Positions 1 through 9,070 are shown, numbered from the stretch's first letter. The stretch is 64,000 bases of DNA from an uncultured Collinsella sp. (GCA_900542325.1 UQMY01000007.1:1-64000); one strand, 5' to 3'. Translations and numbers: made by a program. The notes: generated by a model not told the origin, from the letters alone.

Positions 1-55
1 ATGTCATGCGGACTCCAAACCGGACCTGATGGTCCAACTTTTTGTCCGCAGTCCC

Positions 56-96
56 ACCTGCCAAAAAGGGACAGGTTTGTTTTGGCAGGTTTTATC
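56..96 (+). terminator. Terminator-like hairpin at window start
   Basis: An 11-bp perfect inverted repeat (56-66 with 80-90, ACCTGCCAAAA/TTTTGGCAGGT) is followed by a short T-rich run. It probably ends a gene lying left of the window. No convincing gene is seen in 1-335; an open frame over 1-207 has no coding character. Confidence 0.45.
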
Positions 97-230
97 TGGG
101 GAAACGCAGGGATGACAATCAGTTCGTTAGGCGGCAACGCGACTCGGCCCCGTCCCCAGACTGATCATCTGCTCAATACGGCACCATTCGAGTGTATTTC
201 GTTTTAAGGCGCTTTTATTTAATAAGAAAA

Positions 231-311
231 GCGTTTTAGATATTCTCTTTCTCGAACTATTCTAAAACGCAATAGGGATACTTAGGTGTTGGCTATACTT
301 TCTTTTATACT
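231..311 (+). promoter_or_regulatory. Candidate GntR operator and promoter
   Basis: A perfect 10-bp inverted repeat (GCGTTTTAGA 231-240, TCTAAAACGC 261-270) sits in the AT-rich leader of the GntR gene. A TATACT hexamer at 306-311 could be the -10 box, with a weak TTAGGT at 282-287 as -35. Autoregulation by the adjacent GntR protein is an inference. Confidence 0.4.
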
Positions 312-335
312 CAATCAAGCTGGAAAGGGGGTTCC

Positions 336-1055
336 ATGATTCCCAAATACGAGGCGATAGCTGCGGATATCCGTCGAAGCATCGAGGACGGCACTCTTAA
401 ACCGGGCGACAAGCTACCCACCGTCGTTAAGTTCTGTGAGCTCTATAGCGTTTCCAAGATCACCGTCAAACGAGCTATTGAGCAGATCACCGAGGAAGGC
501 CTGATCACCAGCCGGCGCGGATCGGGCACCTACGTTAAGGACACGGCAGGGCTTCCCGGCAAGGCGTTTTTCCAGGGCAAGAACGACCGCGCCCAGGGCT
601 TTTCATATGAACACCGCGGGAAAAAGGTGACCTCGGTGGTCTACAATTTCTCGATTGTCAATCCACCGGCGGACGTCGCCACCCAGCTGGGAATTGCCGA
701 GGACGACTTTGCCTATCACATCGTGCGCGTGCGCCAGGTCGACGAGAAGCCCATCGTTATCGAGTACACCTATATGCCCCTCGAGCTAATCCCAGGCCTT
801 AAAAAGAAAGACCTATACGGATCGGTCTACAGCTTTATCCGTGAGCAATGCGGGCTTAAGATTTCAAGCTTCCACCGCACCATCCGTGCCGTGGCGGCAA
901 CCGAGGAAGAGGCTGAGCGCTTGGACACCAAACCCGGCTCTCCCCTGCTCGAGCTCAACCAGGTTGGCTTTTTGGATAGCGGCACCGCCTTTGAACATTC
1001 GGTCTCGCGCAACGTTGGCGACCGCTTTGAGCTGCACAACGTAACGTTGGCATAA
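336..1055 (+). CDS. GntR/UTRA family transcriptional regulator
   Basis: This 239-residue protein has the GntR layout. An N-terminal winged helix-turn-helix (about residues 1-70, including the SRRGSGTYV wing) is followed by a UTRA effector domain (about 90-230) of the kind that binds phosphorylated sugars. The start is supported by an AAAGGGGG ribosome site just upstream. It lies 75 bp ahead of mannose-6-phosphate isomerase on the same strand, so control of hexose-phosphate metabolism is plausible. The actual effector cannot be read from sequence. An inverted repeat in its own leader suggests autoregulation. Confidence 0.9.
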   Translation: MIPKYEAIAADIRRSIEDGTLKPGDKLPTVVKFCELYSVSKITVKRAIEQITEEGLITSRRGSGTYVKDTAGLPGKAFFQGKNDRAQGFSYEHRGKKVTSVVYNFSIVNPPADVATQLGIAEDDFAYHIVRVRQVDEKPIVIEYTYMPLELIPGLKKKDLYGSVYSFIREQCGLKISSFHRTIRAVAATEEEAERLDTKPGSPLLELNQVGFLDSGTAFEHSVSRNVGDRFELHNVTLA

Positions 1056-1069
1056 GTTTTTGTAGTCCT

Positions 1070-1108
1070 GCGGGTGCTCGCTATGATTCGCTTAGAGCGA
1101 GCGCCCGC
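1070..1108 (+). other. Hairpin between gntR and manA
   Basis: A 13-bp stem (1070-1082 with 1096-1108) with one G-U pair lies in the gap ahead of manA. It lacks a following T-run, so it is not a classical terminator. It may instead modulate read-through or mRNA stability. Confidence 0.4.
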
Positions 1109-1130
1109 GCAACACCATGGGAGTATGCAC

Positions 1131-2063
1131 ATGTCCGATTTGATTAAACTCACGCCAATCTTCCACGAGAAGATCTGGGGCGGCCGCCAGCTGGAGACCG
1201 TGTTTGGCTACGACATTCCCGAGGGTCCCATCGGTGAGTGCTGGGCCATCTCGGCCCATCCCAACGGCGACTGCCAGATTGCGGAGGGCCCGTATACAGG
1301 CCACACGCTTTCGTGGCTGTGGGCCGAGCACCGCGAGCTCTTTGGCAATTGCGAGGGCAAGGAGTTCCCGCTGCTCATCAAGATTCTGGACGCCAAGGAC
1401 GACCTTTCGATCCAGATTCACCCCAACGACGAGTACGCCGCCGAGCACGAGAACGGAAGCCTGGGCAAGACCGAGTGCTGGTACGTGCTTGATTGCGAGC
1501 CCGGTGCCACGATCATCGTCGGCCAGCGCGCGCACGACCGCGCCGAGGCCGCGCAGATGATCGAGGACGGCCGCTGGGACGAGATGCTCAACGTGCTGCC
1601 GATTCACAAGGGCGACTTTTTCCAAATCGACTCCGGCACCGTGCACGCCATCAAAACCGGTACGCTCATTTTGGAGACGCAGCAGTCGAGCGACGTGACG
1701 TATCGCCTGTACGACTACGACCGCCCCGGCACCGACGGCAAGCTGCGCCCACTTCACATTGAGCAGAGCCTGGATTGCATCGATTTTGACGTTCAGGCTC
1801 CGACCGACGGCACGGTGACCGCGCCCGAGGTCGATGGCGTGACCGAGCTCGAGTCTAACTCCTGCTACACCGTCGATCGCGTGCGCGTCGACGGCAGCAA
1901 GACCTTGGAGCAGCACTGGCCCTTCATGTGCCTGTCGGTCATCGACGGCGAGGGCACCGTGTGCGGCGAGCCCGTTCACAAGGGCAGCCACCTGCTGGCC
2001 CCGAGCACCGTGAACCAGATCGAACTCGAAGGCAAGATGGAACTGATCATCAGCCACCTCTAG
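1131..2063 (+). CDS. manA: Mannose-6-phosphate isomerase, class I
   Basis: Type I phosphomannose isomerase interconverts mannose-6-phosphate and fructose-6-phosphate in the cytosol using one zinc ion. The 311-residue protein shows the family opening (FHEKIWGG) and the metal ligands: Q95 and H97 in SIQIHPND, E115 in KTECWYV and H172 in GTVHAIK. The start at 1131 is preferred over an in-frame upstream codon because the family's N terminus begins there and a GGGAG lies just upstream. It follows a GntR regulator and ends at a hairpin terminator. Length is typical of the short actinobacterial/firmicute form. Confidence 0.93.
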   Translation: MSDLIKLTPIFHEKIWGGRQLETVFGYDIPEGPIGECWAISAHPNGDCQIAEGPYTGHTLSWLWAEHRELFGNCEGKEFPLLIKILDAKDDLSIQIHPNDEYAAEHENGSLGKTECWYVLDCEPGATIIVGQRAHDRAEAAQMIEDGRWDEMLNVLPIHKGDFFQIDSGTVHAIKTGTLILETQQSSDVTYRLYDYDRPGTDGKLRPLHIEQSLDCIDFDVQAPTDGTVTAPEVDGVTELESNSCYTVDRVRVDGSKTLEQHWPFMCLSVIDGEGTVCGEPVHKGSHLLAPSTVNQIELEGKMELIISHL

Positions 2064-2090
2064 GTCGCAACAACAACCAAAACGAAACAA

Positions 2091-2130
2091 GGGGCTCCCT
2101 CGTTCATCAACGGAGGAGCCCCTACTCACA
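2091..2130 (+). terminator. Terminator of manA
   Basis: An 8-bp GC stem (GGGGCTCC 2091-2098, GGAGCCCC 2115-2122) precedes a T-rich stretch around 2129-2138. It lies 27 bp past the manA stop codon. Confidence 0.6.
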
Positions 2131-2211
2131 TCTATTTTTCTATCAGCCCACCCGGCTCTCCAGACCAAAAAGCGAACGAGTAGAGCGACGTTCGCAAGCA
2201 ACGTCACCTGA

Positions 2212-2340
2212 GGACCTGGGTGGGCGTATAGGGCAACATCGGTCGCGAGTTCCGCACGAGCCGGAGAGCACTTAATGTGCTCTCCGTGCGAGCAGGACTG
2301 CCCGAGCAGGCGATGTTGCCCTATACGCCCACCCAGGTCC
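2212..2340. repeat. 30-bp perfect inverted repeat with inner hairpin
   Basis: Arms 2212-2241 and 2311-2340 are exact reverse complements over 30 bp. The spacer carries a second perfect 10-bp hairpin (2262-2271 with 2277-2286). It fills the gap between convergent manA and pcrA and ends 7 bp before the pcrA stop codon. It could serve as a bidirectional terminator or a mobile palindromic element. Confidence 0.85.
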
Positions 2341-2347
2341 GCCGGGA

Positions 2348-5248
2348 TTACGACAGCTTGACGATCGGTGCAAAACCTTTCATAAGCTTTTTGGTCTGGC
2401 CGGTTTTTTCGAATTGAACCTCGATCATGTCTCCGGCGACCGAGATCACGGTACCCGTGCCAAAGGTCTTGTGGCTCACGGTATCGCCCGCGGCAAAGTC
2501 CTGCGACGCGCTGGTGCGATCGACCTTGCGCTCCACCGTCGGCGACACCTTGGACGACGGCTTTTTGGCTCGCGGCGCGCCCGAGCCAAAGGTCGAGGCA
2601 ACGCGGCCGGCGTCAGGCGAAACCCCACGATGGCGCTCGGTCCCATAGCTGCTGCCGCCAAAGAAGTCGTCAAAGCTCGACCCGCCGCGCGAGCCGGAGC
2701 CGCCGGTCGAGCGTGTATGCGAACCAAACACCTTGCCGCCATACATATCCGAGCCCATGCCCGAGCCAAAGGTGCCGTGACGGTCGCCGCGCTTTTCCCA
2801 GCCCGTGCCCTCAAAACCGGCAGAACCGATGCCGCTAAACTCGATATCCTCAAACGGAATCTCGTTAAGGAAGCGCGAGCGCGGGTTGGCAGAGGTCGAG
2901 CCGTAGGTGCGACGCGTGGCCGCATAGGTCAGGAACAGGCGCTTGCGGGCACGCGTGATGGCGACGTAGGCCAGGCGACGCTCCTCCTCGAGCTTGCCCG
3001 GATCGTCACTGCCGCCAAAGTCGTGCACGTGCGGGAAGATGCCTTCCTCCATGCCGGCCACGAACACCGCGGGGAACTCCAGGCCCTTGGCGGAGTGGAT
3101 GGTCATCATGGTGATGGCATGCGTCTCGCCGGCCAGGGAATCCAAGTCGGAGCGCAGGGCCAGCCACTCCATGAGAGCAGGAAGCGCCTTACAGGTGAGC
3201 GGACCGTAGGTGCGCTCGATCTCGTCGGCATGCACGGCACCCGCCGGCATCTCCGTCGGCGCGGCATACGCGTTGCCCGCAATGGCGGCGGCCAGGGCAT
3301 CCTGCGGCGAGAGCGCCGGGGCGGCTAGGCTATCGAGCGGATTGGAACCTGCGGCATCACGCGCGCCAACGAGCGCCTCAAACGAGGATACCGGGGCAGA
3401 CGGTCCCGGCTCGGGCGCAGGTGCGCTCACCACGACGGGCTCGGGCTCGGCGCCGGCAGGCACATCGGCAACACCGGCCGCGCGCAGCTCCTCTAAGCTC
3501 TCGAGCGTACCCTCGATATCCTCGTGCGTCTCCTCAAATTCGGCGGCCACGCCCAGGAATTCCTGGATGTTCTCGGCGCGGCTCTCGGATTCCATGGTGC
3601 CCTCGGCGCGAAACGCCTGCAGCAGGCCCGTCTTATCGACAATCATCTCGACAACGTCCTTGAGCTCGCCGTCCATGCGGCGGCCCTCGCGCACCAGCGA
3701 CACAAAGCTCGACAGGCCATTGCGGACCTTGGCGCTAAACATGCCCGTCTCGGCGCACGCAATCTCGCAGGCCTGGAAGAACGAGCAACGGTTGTCGCGC
3801 GCCAGCTGCTCGATCTTTTGAATCGAGGTGGAGCCGATGCCGCGACGCGGCGTGTTGATGACGCGCTTGACGCTCATCTCGTCGGCCGGGTTCACGATCA
3901 TCTTGAGGTAGGCCATGACGTCGCGGATCTCGGCGCGGTCGAAGAATCGCGTGCCGCCGACGATCTTGTAGGGCACGCCCGCGCGCAGGAACATATCTTC
4001 GAGAATACGCGACTGGGCGTTGGTGCGGTAGAACACAGCGATATCGTCGTAGCTCGTGCCCTTGGCATGCAGCTTTTCGATCTCGCCGGCAATCCAGCGG
4101 CCCTCGTCGCGCTCATCGCTTGCCTGGAAGGCCTGGATCTTCTCGCCGTCGCCCTCGGCCGTAAACAGGCGCTTTTCTTTACGCTGCGAGTTGTGACGCA
4201 CCACGGCGTTGGCGGCGCTCAGGATATGACCCGTGGAGCGGTAGTTCTGCTCCAGCTTGACGGTCTTGCAGTTTTTAAAGTCCTTCTCAAAGTCCAGGAT
4301 ATTGGTGATGTCGGCGCCACGCCAGCTATAAATGGACTGGTCGTCGTCGCCCACGACCATAAGGTTTTGGTACTTGGCGGCCAACAGGTTGGCGATCTCG
4401 TATTGGACGTGGTTGGTGTCCTGATACTCGTCGACGCTAATGTAGCGGAAGCGCTCCTGGTACTTATCGAGCACCTCGGGGCGGGTGCGCAGCAGCTCGA
4501 GAGCGCGCACGAGCAGGTCGTCAAAGTCCATCGCGTTGGCGGCGCGCAGGCGGCGCTCCAGCTCCAGGTAGACCTGCGCGGCCTTTTTGTCGTTGGGGCT
4601 ATCGGCGCTCTTGAGCATGTCCTCGGGCCCAATCATGGCGTTTTTGGCCGAGCTGATCTTGCTGCGGATCATGTTGATGGGGAACTGCTTTTGCTCAATG
4701 CCGAGCGCCTGCATAATGTCACGCACCATGCGCTTTGAGTCATCGTCGTCATAGATGGTGAACTGACCGGTGTAGCCCAGCAGGTCGGCGTCCTCGCGCA
4801 GCATGCGCACGCACATGGCGTGGAAGGTGCACACCCACATGCCGCGGGTGCCACTGGGGATGAGTGCTGCCAGACGCTCGCGCATCTCGGCCGCGGCCTT
4901 GTTGGTAAACGTGATGGCCAGGACCTGCCAGGGCTTAACGCCCAGGTCGCCAAGCATATGTGCGATGCGGAAGGTCAGGACGCGGGTCTTGCCCGAGCCA
5001 GCACCGGCAAGGACCAGCAGCGGGCCCTCGGTGGTCAGGACCGCCTCGCGCTGGGCGGGGTTAAGGCTATCGATATCGACGAGCGGCTTGGCGGGCTTGG
5101 GCGCCGGCGCGGGAGCGTCGTAGATGTCGAGCGGAACGAGCTCGGGCTCCGGCGCAGCGGGGGCGGTGTATGCATCGAGCGGCACGGGTTCCGGCGTGGG
5201 CGGCACGGGCACCGCGGCGTTCTTTTCCCAGGGCAAGGGCTGGGTCAT
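2348..5248 (-). CDS. pcrA: ATP-dependent DNA helicase PcrA/UvrD
   Basis: A 966-residue superfamily 1A 3'-5' DNA helicase of the PcrA/UvrD family, acting in nucleotide excision repair and removal of recombination or transcription blocks. Visible motifs are Walker A AGAGSGKT (81-88), VDEYQDTN, GDDDQSIYSWRGA, the TIHSAKGLEFPAVF motif and VAITRARKRL. An Ala/Pro-rich N-terminal extension of about 60 residues and a low-complexity insert in subdomain 2B (about 610-690) lengthen it beyond the usual 720-750. The C terminus is a Tudor-like fold typical of PcrA. The start at 5248 follows a GAGGAG site; an open frame 28 codons longer lacks one. Confidence 0.95.
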   Translation of the reverse strand: MTQPLPWEKNAAVPVPPTPEPVPLDAYTAPAAPEPELVPLDIYDAPAPAPKPAKPLVDIDSLNPAQREAVLTTEGPLLVLAGAGSGKTRVLTFRIAHMLGDLGVKPWQVLAITFTNKAAAEMRERLAALIPSGTRGMWVCTFHAMCVRMLREDADLLGYTGQFTIYDDDDSKRMVRDIMQALGIEQKQFPINMIRSKISSAKNAMIGPEDMLKSADSPNDKKAAQVYLELERRLRAANAMDFDDLLVRALELLRTRPEVLDKYQERFRYISVDEYQDTNHVQYEIANLLAAKYQNLMVVGDDDQSIYSWRGADITNILDFEKDFKNCKTVKLEQNYRSTGHILSAANAVVRHNSQRKEKRLFTAEGDGEKIQAFQASDERDEGRWIAGEIEKLHAKGTSYDDIAVFYRTNAQSRILEDMFLRAGVPYKIVGGTRFFDRAEIRDVMAYLKMIVNPADEMSVKRVINTPRRGIGSTSIQKIEQLARDNRCSFFQACEIACAETGMFSAKVRNGLSSFVSLVREGRRMDGELKDVVEMIVDKTGLLQAFRAEGTMESESRAENIQEFLGVAAEFEETHEDIEGTLESLEELRAAGVADVPAGAEPEPVVVSAPAPEPGPSAPVSSFEALVGARDAAGSNPLDSLAAPALSPQDALAAAIAGNAYAAPTEMPAGAVHADEIERTYGPLTCKALPALMEWLALRSDLDSLAGETHAITMMTIHSAKGLEFPAVFVAGMEEGIFPHVHDFGGSDDPGKLEEERRLAYVAITRARKRLFLTYAATRRTYGSTSANPRSRFLNEIPFEDIEFSGIGSAGFEGTGWEKRGDRHGTFGSGMGSDMYGGKVFGSHTRSTGGSGSRGGSSFDDFFGGSSYGTERHRGVSPDAGRVASTFGSGAPRAKKPSSKVSPTVERKVDRTSASQDFAAGDTVSHKTFGTGTVISVAGDMIEVQFEKTGQTKKLMKGFAPIVKLS

Positions 5249-5387
5249 GGGCGACTCCTCATCTGACAGACGGCGCGCCTGCGGGCAGCGCCATAGTTTG
5301 AGCCGTACCAGTATACCGAGCCGCGCGGACACCGACGCAAATCACACCACGACTCCGTGCGCCACCATCGGACCCACCCCATCGCCC

Positions 5388-5431
5388 AAAAAAGAGGGCA
5401 GCATAGACCTTTTGGTCATGCCACCCTCTTT
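5388..5431 (-). terminator. Terminator of uppP
   Basis: Read on the minus strand, a stem of about 18 bp with a short A-rich loop (AAAGAGGG / CCCTCTTT at the base) is followed by six T residues. It lies about 45 bp beyond the uppP stop codon. Confidence 0.8.
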
Positions 5432-5475
5432 GAATGACAAGTTGTCGCTCTGGCCGCCGCGCAGCGTCAACCAAG

Positions 5476-6456
5476 TTACAGGCCGAGCATGGGCTCCAGA
5501 ACGAAGAAGTATGCGAGCACTACGATGCCCAGGATGATGCGGTAGACGCCGAAGCACTTGAAGTCGTGACGGCGGACGAAGCCCATGAGCCACTTGATGG
5601 CGATGAGCGAAACCACAAAGGCCACAACGCAGCCCACGCCCAAGATGGCGATCTCGTTGGTGCCGAACGTGCCGCCCTTGATGAAGTACTTGACCAGCTT
5701 GAGCGCACTCGCGCCAAACATAACAGGAATAGCCAGGAAGAACGTAAACTTAGACGCCACCGAGCGCGTGCAGCCCAAAAGCAGGCCGCCGATGATGGTA
5801 GAACCGGAGCGAGACGTACCAGGCACCAGCGAAAGCACCTGGAAGCAGCCGATACCCAGCGCAGTCTTCCAGCTGAGGTCCTCGAGCGTGGCGATGGAAC
5901 CAAAGTCCAGATTCTCGTCATCGTCCTCATCCTCAGCGGTAGCCGTGGGGGGCGCCGCAAAGTGCGCACCGGCGGGACGTCCACCCGACACCACAGCACG
6001 CGAACCAAACGAACCGGCAACGGCCATTTCCTCGCGCTTGCTCGCGCGCCAGCTCTCGATCACGATAAACAGCACGCCGTACACAATGAGCGCCAGCGCC
6101 ACGACGGGAGCGTTGTAGAAATGCTCCTCCATCCAGTCGTTGAGCGGCAGGCCGATCGCCGCCGCAGGAATGCAACCGAGCACAATCTTGCCCCACAGCA
6201 CCCAGGTGTCGCGACGGCCCTCCTTGCCCTTGCTGGGCGAGAACGGGTTGAGCTCGTGGAAAAACAGCACGCAGACGGCCAGAATGGCGCCGAGCTGAAT
6301 CACGACCAGGAACATATTCCAGAACGTCTCGCTCACGTTCATCTTGACGAACTCGTCCACCAAGATCATGTGGCCCGTCGACGAAACGGGCAGCCATTCG
6401 GTGATGCCCTCGACCAGGCCCATGAAGGCAGATTTTAGAAGCTCGATAATATCCAA
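5476..6456 (-). CDS. uppP: Undecaprenyl-diphosphatase UppP (BacA)
   Basis: An integral membrane enzyme that dephosphorylates undecaprenyl diphosphate, recycling the lipid carrier for cell-wall synthesis and giving bacitracin tolerance. The 326-residue form shows the family signatures EGITEWLPVSSTGH near the N terminus and PGTSRSGSTI in the second half. The likely start is TTG at 6456: it gives the family's usual N-terminal helix and has a GAGGGGG ribosome site 5-6 bases upstream, whereas the next ATG would delete that helix. Compared with the roughly 270-residue family norm it has a hydrophilic acidic insert (about residues 150-200). Confidence 0.93.
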   Translation of the reverse strand: MDIIELLKSAFMGLVEGITEWLPVSSTGHMILVDEFVKMNVSETFWNMFLVVIQLGAILAVCVLFFHELNPFSPSKGKEGRRDTWVLWGKIVLGCIPAAAIGLPLNDWMEEHFYNAPVVALALIVYGVLFIVIESWRASKREEMAVAGSFGSRAVVSGGRPAGAHFAAPPTATAEDEDDDENLDFGSIATLEDLSWKTALGIGCFQVLSLVPGTSRSGSTIIGGLLLGCTRSVASKFTFFLAIPVMFGASALKLVKYFIKGGTFGTNEIAILGVGCVVAFVVSLIAIKWLMGFVRRHDFKCFGVYRIILGIVVLAYFFVLEPMLGL

Positions 6457-6705
6457 AGGGACCCCCTCGTTAGACACCCGCCGGTAGATGTTCTGCGGAC
6501 GATGCGGGCGATGTCCCATTATCAACCGTTGGCGGCGCGCCTGCGCCTACCCTTACCAAAAAACTCGCCCGTTCACAGAATTGCGAGCGGTCAAACCCAA
6601 ATCCTTGGGTATAACTGCAACAAGATAAAGTGTCCGGCGGCCAACGCGCCCGCGCCCGCCCGATGCACGAGCCCCGCGCCCGTGCGATAGACCAAGGAGG
6701 AAACC

Positions 6706-7143
6706 ATGAACGAGGGCTACACCAAGGTATTTGTTTCACTCGACGGTACTGAACAGCAGGATTTTGTGCTCGCACGCGCCATCAAGGTCGCCGCGAACAA
6801 CGGCGCCAAGCTAATCATCGGCCACGTTATCGATTCCACGGCGCTCGAGAGCGCCGGTTCCTATCCGGTCGATCTGGTCAACGGCCTAGAGGAGGCATTT
6901 AAGAACTCCATCGCCAAGCAGCTCGAAGAGGCCAAGGCCAATCCCGACATTCCCGAGGTCGAAGTCATGATTCGCGCCGGCCGTATTCGTGAGACGCTCA
7001 AAGACGAGATGCTCGACGTGGTCAAGCCCGACCTGGTGCTCTGCGGCGCCCGCGGCCTGTCCTCGATCAAGTATGCGCTGCTGGGTTCGATTTCGACGTT
7101 CCTGCTGCGCAATACGGACTGCGACATTTTGGTCGTGAAGTAG
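6706..7143 (+). CDS. Universal stress protein, UspA family
   Basis: A 145-residue single-domain universal stress protein. It carries the ATP-binding signature G-2x-G-9x-G(S/T), seen as GARG, nine residues, then GS near residue 125, so it belongs to the nucleotide-binding Usp branch. These proteins are cytosolic and induced by growth arrest or stress; the specific client is unknown. A consensus AAGGAGGA site precedes the ATG. It is monocistronic, ending before a large structured intergenic repeat and a T-tailed terminator. Confidence 0.92.
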   Translation: MNEGYTKVFVSLDGTEQQDFVLARAIKVAANNGAKLIIGHVIDSTALESAGSYPVDLVNGLEEAFKNSIAKQLEEAKANPDIPEVEVMIRAGRIRETLKDEMLDVVKPDLVLCGARGLSSIKYALLGSISTFLLRNTDCDILVVK

Positions 7144-7155
7144 CGTTGCTCCCAC

Positions 7156-7250
7156 CGGCCGCGGGGCCTGCGGGGTTTCCACGGGCACGTCCTCGCCGCG
7201 TTGCGGCTGCGGGATGTGCCCTTAGGAAACCCCTCCCGGCCCCGCGGCCT
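7156..7250. repeat. Long nested inverted repeat after usp
   Basis: Three successive arm segments (GGCCGCGGGGCC, GGGGTTTCC and GGGCAC) are mirrored downstream as GTGCCC, GGAAACCCC and CGGCCCCGCGGCC. This gives a cruciform-capable stem of about 30 bp with small internal loops and a GCCGC/GCGGC tip. Confidence 0.7.
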
Positions 7251-7290
7251 TCGCAGCCTTACTTCAGCGAGTTGGCTGATAAAAGATGGC

Positions 7291-7323
7291 GTGCCGCCCC
7301 GTTTGGGGTGGCACGTTTTGTTT
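7291..7323 (+). terminator. Terminator of the usp gene
   Basis: The stem GTGCCGCCCC/GGGGTGGCAC (7291-7300, 7305-7314, one mismatch) with loop GTTT is followed by GTTTTGTTT. It also sits 23 bp before the end of the convergent histidine kinase gene, so it may stop both. Confidence 0.85.
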
Positions 7324-7345
7324 GGGCGGACGTCTGCCGCATGCG

Positions 7346-8398
7346 TTACTCGAAATATTGGAACTTATTCGTTGAAAACGCGAACGTTACGACAAAGCCT
7401 TCGCCGGAGTCGGATGCCGCCGTGACGTCGATGCCCATCTTGGAGCATAGGCGCGCCACCAGGTAGAGGCCGATGCCCGTTGCGCGCTTGGTGGTGCGGC
7501 CGTTGTCGCCGGTAAAGCCCTTCTCGAACACGCGCGGCAGGTCGGCCGCGCTCACGCCACAGCCGTTGTCGGCAACGGTAAGCTCAATGCGCTCACTCGC
7601 CAGGCCCTCATCCAGCAACGCGCCCGAAAACACGATCTTCGCGCCGTCCTCGCGCGCATATTTAATGCTGTTCTGGATGAGCTGACCTAAGATGAACTCC
7701 AGCCACTTCTCGTCGGTAAAGACCTCGAAGTCGAGGTTTTCGCACACCGGAGCCACGTGCGCTGCAATGAGTTCGCGCGCGTTGGCCTTAATCGCACCCG
7801 TCACCAAGGTCTTGAGATCCCAGCGGCGAATCAGGTAATCGCGCTCCACGACTTCCGAGCGCGCATAGTACAGTGCCTGGTCGATATAGCGCTCAACGCG
7901 AGCCAGCTCGCGACCCAGGTCATCCACACGCGACAGGTCGTCTTCGCTGCCGTCTAGGTTTTCAAGAATCAGATGGGCCGCCGCCAGGGGCAACTTGGCC
8001 TCGTGGACCCAGCTTTCGATATAGTCGCGATAGTCTTCGGTCTGACGCCGGCCTTCGGCAACCTCGTCGCAGGCGGCTTTGCCCACCCGGCACAGGACCT
8101 CGTACTCGAGCTCGCCCTCGGCATAGGTTGGGCATTGCACCATCTCCTGCACCCACGCAGGGCTCTCCAGCTCCTCGGCCGCGCGCTCAAGCTGGCGCAG
8201 AAAGCGGCGACGGCGCGCATACTCGATCACGATGCCCAGCATGCCAAAGATAAAGGACACGCCGATCGCCACGACCACGATAGATATCGGGGCCCCGGCG
8301 ACCGTCAGCACAAAGCAGCTCAGCAGCACGCCGCACGTCCACACGGCGACGGGCAACAGCGCATCTTTAAAGAACTTGCTAAACGACATAACAGGCAC
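7346..8398 (-). CDS. Sensor histidine kinase, intramembrane-sensing type
   Basis: A 350-residue kinase with two N-terminal membrane helices (about residues 12-34 and 38-58) separated by only a few residues, so it has no extracellular sensor domain. This resembles BceS/GraS-type kinases that sense cell-wall antibiotics through a transporter. H132 in SWVHEAKLPL is the probable phospho-acceptor. ATPase motifs are QLIQNSIKYA, DNGCGV and TGIGLYLV. The start is either GTG directly after the response-regulator stop codon, or ATG three codons later; neither has a strong ribosome site, suggesting translational coupling. No ABC transporter lies nearby, so its partner must be elsewhere. Confidence 0.88.
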   Translation of the reverse strand: MPVMSFSKFFKDALLPVAVWTCGVLLSCFVLTVAGAPISIVVVAIGVSFIFGMLGIVIEYARRRRFLRQLERAAEELESPAWVQEMVQCPTYAEGELEYEVLCRVGKAACDEVAEGRRQTEDYRDYIESWVHEAKLPLAAAHLILENLDGSEDDLSRVDDLGRELARVERYIDQALYYARSEVVERDYLIRRWDLKTLVTGAIKANARELIAAHVAPVCENLDFEVFTDEKWLEFILGQLIQNSIKYAREDGAKIVFSGALLDEGLASERIELTVADNGCGVSAADLPRVFEKGFTGDNGRTTKRATGIGLYLVARLCSKMGIDVTAASDSGEGFVVTFAFSTNKFQYFE

Positions 8399-9070
8399 CT
8401 AGACCGAATAGCCCTGACCGCGATGCGTGGTCAAATATCCCTTGATGCCGATTTTTTCGAGCGTGGTGCGCAGGCGATTGATGTTGACGGTAAGCGTGTT
8501 GTCGTCCACGAAGGCATCGGAGTCCCATAGGTCCTGCATGATGGCCGAGCGCGAGACGATTTTGCCCGCGCGGCCCAGGAGCAGCGAAAGGATGCGCAGC
8601 TCGTTTTTGGTGAGCTCGGTACTGTCGCTAGTTGCCGTATTGGTGACCGTGGAGCGGGCAAGGTCGAGCTCCAGCCCCTTGTGGACCATGGTGCTGCGCT
8701 CGCCTGCCGCCGTGGTGCGGCGCAGCAGCGCGTTGATGCGCGCCACGAGCACGCGCGCGCTATAGGGCTTGGAGATAAAGTCGTCCGCGCCGAGCGTCAT
8801 TGCCATGACCTCGTCAATCTCGATCGTGCGCGAAGTGAGGACGATGATGGGGACCTCGGATTCGCGACGGACCTCGTGGCAGATGTGCTGGCCGTCTTTG
8901 ACGGGAAGCGTGAGGTCGAGCAGCACCAGGTCGGGCGCGGCGGCAAGAATATCGCGCGAGACGTGCTCGAACGATTCGCAGGCCTCGACCTCAAAACCGG
9001 CACGGGCAAGGATGTCGGCAAGCTCACGACGAATGGGCTCGTCGTCCTCAACGATATAGATTAGCGCCAT
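8399..9070 (-). CDS. OmpR-family response regulator
   Basis: A 223-residue regulator with an N-terminal receiver (phospho-acceptor D52, conserved K101 and acidic D9/D10) and a C-terminal winged-helix DNA-binding domain (about 130-223, ending HRGQGYSV). The start at 9070 is chosen because it gives the normal receiver N terminus and a GAGGGGAG site lies upstream. Its stop codon abuts the downstream kinase start, so the two form a two-gene operon. By similarity to BceR/GraR regulators, it probably answers cell-envelope stress. Confidence 0.92.
   Translation of the reverse strand: MALIYIVEDDEPIRRELADILARAGFEVEACESFEHVSRDILAAAPDLVLLDLTLPVKDGQHICHEVRRESEVPIIVLTSRTIEIDEVMAMTLGADDFISKPYSARVLVARINALLRRTTAAGERSTMVHKGLELDLARSTVTNTATSDSTELTKNELRILSLLLGRAGKIVSRSAIMQDLWDSDAFVDDNTLTVNINRLRTTLEKIGIKGYLTTHRGQGYSV

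Noticed and set aside
1..207. 68-codon open frame at window start
   Set aside because: Spans a terminator-like hairpin and has no coding features.
1092..2207. Long minus-strand open frame over manA
   Set aside because: Low-complexity shadow of the manA gene, which has clear conserved motifs on the plus strand.
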